This document shows positions 51,294-57,098 of a DNA stretch of 57,098 bases, in pieces. A program made the position numbers and the translations under genes. Origin of the DNA: Fidelibacterota bacterium TCS55. Lineage in GTDB: Bacteria > Fidelibacterota > Marinisomatia > Marinisomatales > TCS55. Within the stretch, counting starts at the first letter, position 1, and the number at the start of each line of letters is the position of its first letter. The stretch lies in contig LSCF01000001.1 in assembly GCA_001577025.1 (NCBI GenBank), positions 71,609 to 128,706 on the forward strand. Direction: 5' to 3'. The notes beneath the pieces are model-generated. The model was not told where the DNA came from and searched no databases. It saw nothing but the letters and a program-made list of their open reading frames with translations.

Positions 51294-52631
51294 ATGAAAC
51301 TTTTTTCGCCCTGCTTGTTGTTGCTGTTTTTAACCTCTTCTATTGTTGCTCAAACCGCCGAAGCGAACAAAACAAACGACGAGCCCCCAATCAACGAGCC
51401 AAGAACACACCTTCAAACCATTGATGGCGTTGCCGCTGTTGTTGGAGACAAGGTTATATTAACCAGCGACATTAATCGCTCTCTTTCAATGGCTGTTTTC
51501 CAGCGGGGGCTCGACCCACAGCGAGACGGCACAAAAATACTGTCCTTAAAAAAACAGATTCTTCAATCAAGTGTGGATGGGAAGGTCGTGTTGGCTATGG
51601 CTGAGCTAGACTCTATTGAGGTTGGAGACAAAGAGATTGAAAGGGCCCTTGAACAACAGATTAATAATATTGTTGCTCAGGCCGGTAGCGAAGAAGCCGC
51701 GGAAAAAGCCCTTGGGCAGCCACTGCGAACTTTCCGTCGTGAATATTGGTATGATGTAAAAGACATGTTAATCACTCAAAAATATCAACAAACGCTCATA
51801 TCAAAAGTATCCATTAACAAAGACGGTGTTTTTGATTTTTTTAAAACATACAAAGACAGTATTCCCCCGTTTCCAACCACAGTAAAGCTTCGGCATTTAC
51901 TTATAAAACCCTCGCCAAGTGAAGACCAGATAGAAAAAACGCTTTCGCTGTTAAAGCAGCTCCGCCAAGACATTTTGGATAAAAAAAGTACCTTTGAAGA
52001 GCTGGCCTCACAATACACACAAGACCCCGGATCAAAAAACACCGGCGGTTCGTTGGGTTTTGTTCGGCGCGGAACCCTGGTCTCCCCTTTTGAGGCGGCT
52101 GCATTTACACTAAAACCAGGAGAGATAAGCATGCCGGTGAAAACGGGGTTTGGCTACCATATAATTGAAACAGAAGAGATCCGCGGTGATAGGATTAAGG
52201 TTCGGCATATTTTAATGAGTCCGCCAATAACCGAACAAGATGAGTCTATGGCGTATAACCGCGCTTTGGTTTTAAAAGACTCTTCCCAGACTATTTCCGA
52301 GTTTATTTCGACCACAAAGGCGCACTCTATGGACGACCAAACGTCTGAAGGTGGTGGTAGTTTGGGGTGGATTGACCCTAATAAATATCCCGTCCCTGAG
52401 TTTGGAATGGTTTTAGGTCAAATCAATCCAAACGAGTGTGCCGGCCCGGTTCGTTCAGAGTTGGGATATCATTTGTTGTGGGTTGAGGCCTCCAGGCCGG
52501 GCGGTTCGCCAGACATAGATAAACATTGGAGCCAAATAGAAAACATTGCACTAAACAAAAAGAAAGGTGATTGGTTTAAAGATTGGGTTGTTTCTTCGCG
52601 GGAAAATTTCTTTATCCACATAAACAATTGA
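51294..52631 (+). CDS. surA: SurA-like periplasmic chaperone/peptidyl-prolyl isomerase
   Basis: The 445-residue protein starts with a signal peptide (MKLFSPCLLLLFLTSSIVAQ) and an N-terminal SurA-like helical domain (about 40-175; VAAVVGDKVILTSDINRSLS). Two parvulin domains follow: the first (about 180-285) with VKLRHLLIKPSPSE and GGSLGFVRRGTLVSPFEAAA, the second (about 290-395) with IKVRHILMSPP and GGGSLGWIDPNKYP. It chaperones outer-membrane barrel proteins. ATG 51294 is preferred over TTG 51288 because the signal begins there. A DnaA box lies within the last codons. Confidence 0.9.
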   Translation: MKLFSPCLLLLFLTSSIVAQTAEANKTNDEPPINEPRTHLQTIDGVAAVVGDKVILTSDINRSLSMAVFQRGLDPQRDGTKILSLKKQILQSSVDGKVVLAMAELDSIEVGDKEIERALEQQINNIVAQAGSEEAAEKALGQPLRTFRREYWYDVKDMLITQKYQQTLISKVSINKDGVFDFFKTYKDSIPPFPTTVKLRHLLIKPSPSEDQIEKTLSLLKQLRQDILDKKSTFEELASQYTQDPGSKNTGGSLGFVRRGTLVSPFEAAAFTLKPGEISMPVKTGFGYHIIETEEIRGDRIKVRHILMSPPITEQDESMAYNRALVLKDSSQTISEFISTTKAHSMDDQTSEGGGSLGWIDPNKYPVPEFGMVLGQINPNECAGPVRSELGYHLLWVEASRPGGSPDIDKHWSQIENIALNKKKGDWFKDWVVSSRENFFIHINN

Positions 52632-52756
52632 CGGTCTTTCAACGGTTTCCACAGTTGTTTTCCACAGTTATTGTTTTTTTAATTTATTTTAACCTTGCCT
52701 GGCTATGGTTGTGTAAACCTGCCGCTTTGTCCACATTTATCATTTATTTATCCACA
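52612..52756 (+). promoter_or_regulatory. Cluster of five DnaA boxes (candidate oriC)
   Basis: All five read in the plus direction: TTATCCACA at 52612-52620 and 52748-52756 (perfect consensus), GTTTCCACA 52645-52653, TTTTCCACA 52658-52666 and TTGTCCACA 52727-52735 (one or two changes). The first lies inside the end of surA, the rest in the surA-dnaN gap. Same-direction clustering next to an AT-rich stretch and dnaN is the usual look of a DnaA-dependent origin. Confidence 0.75.
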
Positions 52757-53008
52757 TAAAGTAGTGGGTGAGGTTCTTTTCTTAAGCCGTTGTTTTTATA
52801 GTTTTACTGTTTGGTCTTTTTGTTTACACTTTTGTTATCAACATTATAATAAATAATCTCTTATTCTTAATAATGTTTGCTATTAATAAATACCCTCCAT
52901 TTCTGACGGAAATTCCCTTGTTAAAACACGATGTTTTGGGTAAGATCGTCAGGCAATTTCAATCATTAAATTATTGGTTAATTCCTATTTGAAAACCTGG
53001 GAAAAAAC
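52632..53008. other. surA-dnaN intergenic region, candidate origin of replication
   Basis: The only gap over 300 bases in the window (377 bases) has no gene. Its left part carries DnaA boxes; the stretch 52770-52900 is strongly AT-rich (for example AACATTATAATAAATAATC) and could be the DNA-unwinding element. The right part leads into dnaN. I found no tRNA, terminator or repeat of note. Plus-strand base composition changes sign across it. Confidence 0.65.
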
Positions 53009-54127
53009 ATGAAAATTTCAACATCCAAAACAGAACTCCAGCTTGCCCTTCAAAAACTTTCTAAAGCAACCCCGGCTCGTTCTACCCTTCCAATTTTAAG
53101 CAGTGTTCTTTTTGATGTTCAAGAGTCTGGCACGGTTTTAAGAGCAACGGATCTAGAAATAACCATTGTGGCTAACCTGCCCACCAGCATTGAAAAAAAC
53201 GGATCGATAGCCGTTCCCTTACAAACGCTCCTAGACGTAACAAATGAACTGCCTGAAAGCGCACGGATTACACTATCTTCCGATGAAAACAATAAAATAG
53301 AGATGGTTACAGATGTTGGTGCATATGACATAATGGGAAAACCGGCGGAGGAGTTTCCAGCCATACCTGAAGTAGATAATAGAAAATCTGTTGGAATTTC
53401 TTCTGATGCGCTGAGCGGTTTAATACGAAACACATCTTTTGCTGTGAGTAGGGACGAACTGAAACCAGCACTTACAGGCGTGTTGTTTCGATTTGGTCAA
53501 GCAGAACTAACAGGTGTTGCGACAGATGGCCATAGATTGGTTCGGTATGTTCGCAATGATTATCAGGCAGATGAATTTTTAGGCGACGTTATTGTCCCGA
53601 AAAAGTTTCTATCACTCCTGTCATCTGTGTTAAAAGTGGATGAACCTATTCAACTATGGATGGGCGACAACCACATGACAGCATCTATTAATGGTGATAC
53701 ATATTTCACAAGAATAATAGATGAAAGATTTCCTGATTTTGACAGCGTCATACCGAAGGACAATGATAAAGAATTAATTGTAGATCGGAATGATATTTTA
53801 TCAGCAGTAAGGCGTGTTTCAATTTTTTCAAACAGGTCTACACACCAAATTGCTTTGCGTCTTTCATCTGATCAGATCAAAATAACAACGGAGGATCCTG
53901 AGAAATCATCAAAAGCAGAAGAACAAATTAATGGCGAGTACTCAGGAGACGAGTTGGTGATTGGATACAATGCATCCTATTTAAAAGATATATTATCCCA
54001 CGCGAGAAACGATAAAATTAATATAAAGCTAAAAACGGCAATTAGCGCAGCGCTCTTCCACCCAATTGAAGATATGGAAAATGAAAAATTAACAATGTTG
54101 CTAATGCCGATTCGTCTTAATGATTAA
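53009..54127 (+). CDS. dnaN: DNA polymerase III beta sliding clamp
   Basis: The 372-residue protein makes the ring clamp that tethers polymerase. It has the three-domain clamp pattern, starting MKISTSKTELQLALQKLSKA, with ARSTLPILSSVLF, a second-domain RDELKPALTGVLFRFGQAEL, ATDGHRLV, and the C-terminal LTMLLMPIRL end where client peptides bind. Located right after the DnaA-box region, in the same direction as recF and gyrB. Confidence 0.97.
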   Translation: MKISTSKTELQLALQKLSKATPARSTLPILSSVLFDVQESGTVLRATDLEITIVANLPTSIEKNGSIAVPLQTLLDVTNELPESARITLSSDENNKIEMVTDVGAYDIMGKPAEEFPAIPEVDNRKSVGISSDALSGLIRNTSFAVSRDELKPALTGVLFRFGQAELTGVATDGHRLVRYVRNDYQADEFLGDVIVPKKFLSLLSSVLKVDEPIQLWMGDNHMTASINGDTYFTRIIDERFPDFDSVIPKDNDKELIVDRNDILSAVRRVSIFSNRSTHQIALRLSSDQIKITTEDPEKSSKAEEQINGEYSGDELVIGYNASYLKDILSHARNDKINIKLKTAISAALFHPIEDMENEKLTMLLMPIRLND

Positions 54128-54194
54128 TGTTTGAAGTATTATTTTTTCTCAAACCCAAACACCAATAAAATCACCCCAAAGACATAGCGTGTCT

Positions 54195-55261
54195 ATGCCT
54201 ATTGATCAAATAAAACTAACCAGCTTTAGAAACCACGCCGAAACAAGCATGAGTTTTGGTCCGGGTATAAACGTGATTTGGGGAGAAAACGGATCGGGCA
54301 AAACATCTGTTCTTGAAGCTGTCCATATTTTATCCATTGGAAAAAGCTTTAAAACCAACCGGATTAATGAAACCGTAAAACACAACACCGATGTTTCGCG
54401 AATAGAGGCGAGGTTTACAAAAAACGAAAAAAAAGAAACAATTAGCTTTAGCCAATCAACAGATCGTCGGCGACAACTTAAAATTAACGACACAGTCGTA
54501 AAGGCGCGTGAAATCGTTGGTAAAAACCCCGCCGTCTTACTTTCACCCGAAGAACAGAAAATAACAAAAGGCACACCGGGGGACCGCAGGGGATATTTCA
54601 ACAAACTTTATTCTACAGTTTCTGGGGAGTATTTTAAATCACTTTCGATTTTTACCCGCACATTAAAACAGCGAAACGCAGTGCTTAAAAACCCCAACCA
54701 GAAAGAGCAGTTTAACACCTGGGACGATCTTTTGGCAGAAAGCGCTGAAACAATATGGAAACACAGAATATGTTTTAACAGTAAATACAACGAGTGTTTA
54801 AAAACAGTATCAAAAATGTATAACAAAAACAGTGTTTCAATTTCTTTAAACACCGATGACACAAAAAAAACAAAAGATGAAATTTCGACTGAATTAAAAA
54901 AAAGAGAACAAATTGACCTTAGAAACAAAAGCACATCTTTCGGCCCACACAAAGATGATTTCACTTTTTTATTTAACAACACACCCGTAAAGCAGTTTGG
55001 CTCCCAGGGTGAACATAAAATTTCTCTCGTACTAATAAAGCTTGCCGAGTATATGTTTATTAAAAACGAAACAAACCAAACCCCAACCCTACTTTTAGAT
55101 GATCTTTTTGCGAAGCTTGACTTTGAAAGAAGCGATGCGGTTTTGGCGCTGTTAGAAAAAAAATCTCAAACAATCATTACCAACACAGACCTAGTAGATA
55201 TTGAAAAACACGGAATAGATTTAAACGATCCAAACAACAAAAGCTTTCACCTTGAGAGACA

Positions 55262-55274
<13 letters not shown>
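54195..55274 (+). CDS. recF: DNA replication/repair protein RecF
   Basis: The 359-residue SMC-like ATPase loads RecA at gaps. It has the N-terminal IKLTSFRNHAE, Walker A GENGSGKTSVLEA, the region LSPEEQKITKGTPGDRRGYF, the signature FGSQGEHK, and Walker B TLLLDDLFAKLD. ATG 54195 or GTG 54189 (two codons longer) may be the start; neither has a clear ribosome site. It overlaps the next gene by 13 bases. The coding strand is notably A-rich. Confidence 0.93.

Positions 55275-57098
<1,824 letters not shown>

Noticed and set aside
41336-53008. Simple recent inversion as the full cause of the composition switch
   Set aside because: A recent inversion of 41.3-52.7 kb should give two switches, one at each end. 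The sampled window at 38.4 kb has the same sign as 48.3 kb, so only the right-hand switch is seen.

Overview
The window looks like part of the chromosome of a Gram-negative, probably marine bacterium. Lipid A genes (lpxB, lpxK), a SurA-type chaperone, TonB/ExbB/ExbD, beta-barrel proteins and lipoproteins show an outer membrane. The mix of an AGPS-type ether-lipid enzyme, HMG-CoA reductase, PPDK, large FG-GAP surface proteins and an Sdh1-type succinate dehydrogenase suggests the FCB group, perhaps Candidatus Marinimicrobia (SAR406). That placement is inference; no 16S gene is present. I saw no tRNA or rRNA gene, CRISPR array, insertion sequence or prophage.

Layout. (1) 1-5.2 kb, minus strand: aldo/keto reductase, HMG-CoA reductase, PlsC-type acyltransferase, alkyl-DHAP synthase and an SDR cut by the window edge. 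The last three match the three steps of ether-lipid synthesis. (2) 5.3-7.1 kb, plus: Smr-domain protein, aromatic amino acid hydroxylase, TPR lipoprotein. (3) 7.3-14.7 kb, plus: a tight seven-gene operon with three envelope proteins (FxLYD protein, CpoB-like TPR protein, barrel-TPR fusion), a MotA/MotB stator pair, a reduced FliF-like protein that keeps the FliG-binding helix, and FliG, closed by a strong terminator. No flagellar export, rod, hook or filament gene is in view. This flagellar-motor-like module is the most interesting item. (4) 14.8-23.8 kb: PPDK (minus), then NUDIX, glutamate-cysteine ligase, DUF2231 and sdhCAB (plus), and a YkvA-like protein (minus). (5) 23.9-36.2 kb: a frameshifted TPR lipoprotein, a TonB-ExbD-ExbD-ExbB block, a CtpA protease with a barrel protein, and two tandem FG-GAP surface proteins.

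(6) 36.2-40.6 kb, minus: lpxK, a DUF374 acyltransferase, lpxB, an ICMT-like methyltransferase and a Gfo/Idh oxidoreductase, which form a lipid A block. (7) 40.8-57.1 kb: origin neighbourhood. dnaA (minus) diverges from rpmH-yidD-yidC-mnmE-mnmG-mfd-surA (plus), followed by dnaN-recF-dciA-gyrB (plus). DnaA boxes lie upstream of dnaA and, in larger number, in the 377-bp gap before dnaN. Two parS-like palindromes flank mnmG. dnaA and dnaN are 10 kb apart, rnpA is missing from its usual place after rpmH, and base composition of the plus strand switches from T/G-rich to A/C-rich across the surA-dnaN gap although all genes there point the same way.

Starts were moved from the longest frame where a signal peptide, Shine-Dalgarno sequence or family alignment favoured a later codon; each case is noted. 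Functional calls come from reading motifs by eye, not from database searches.
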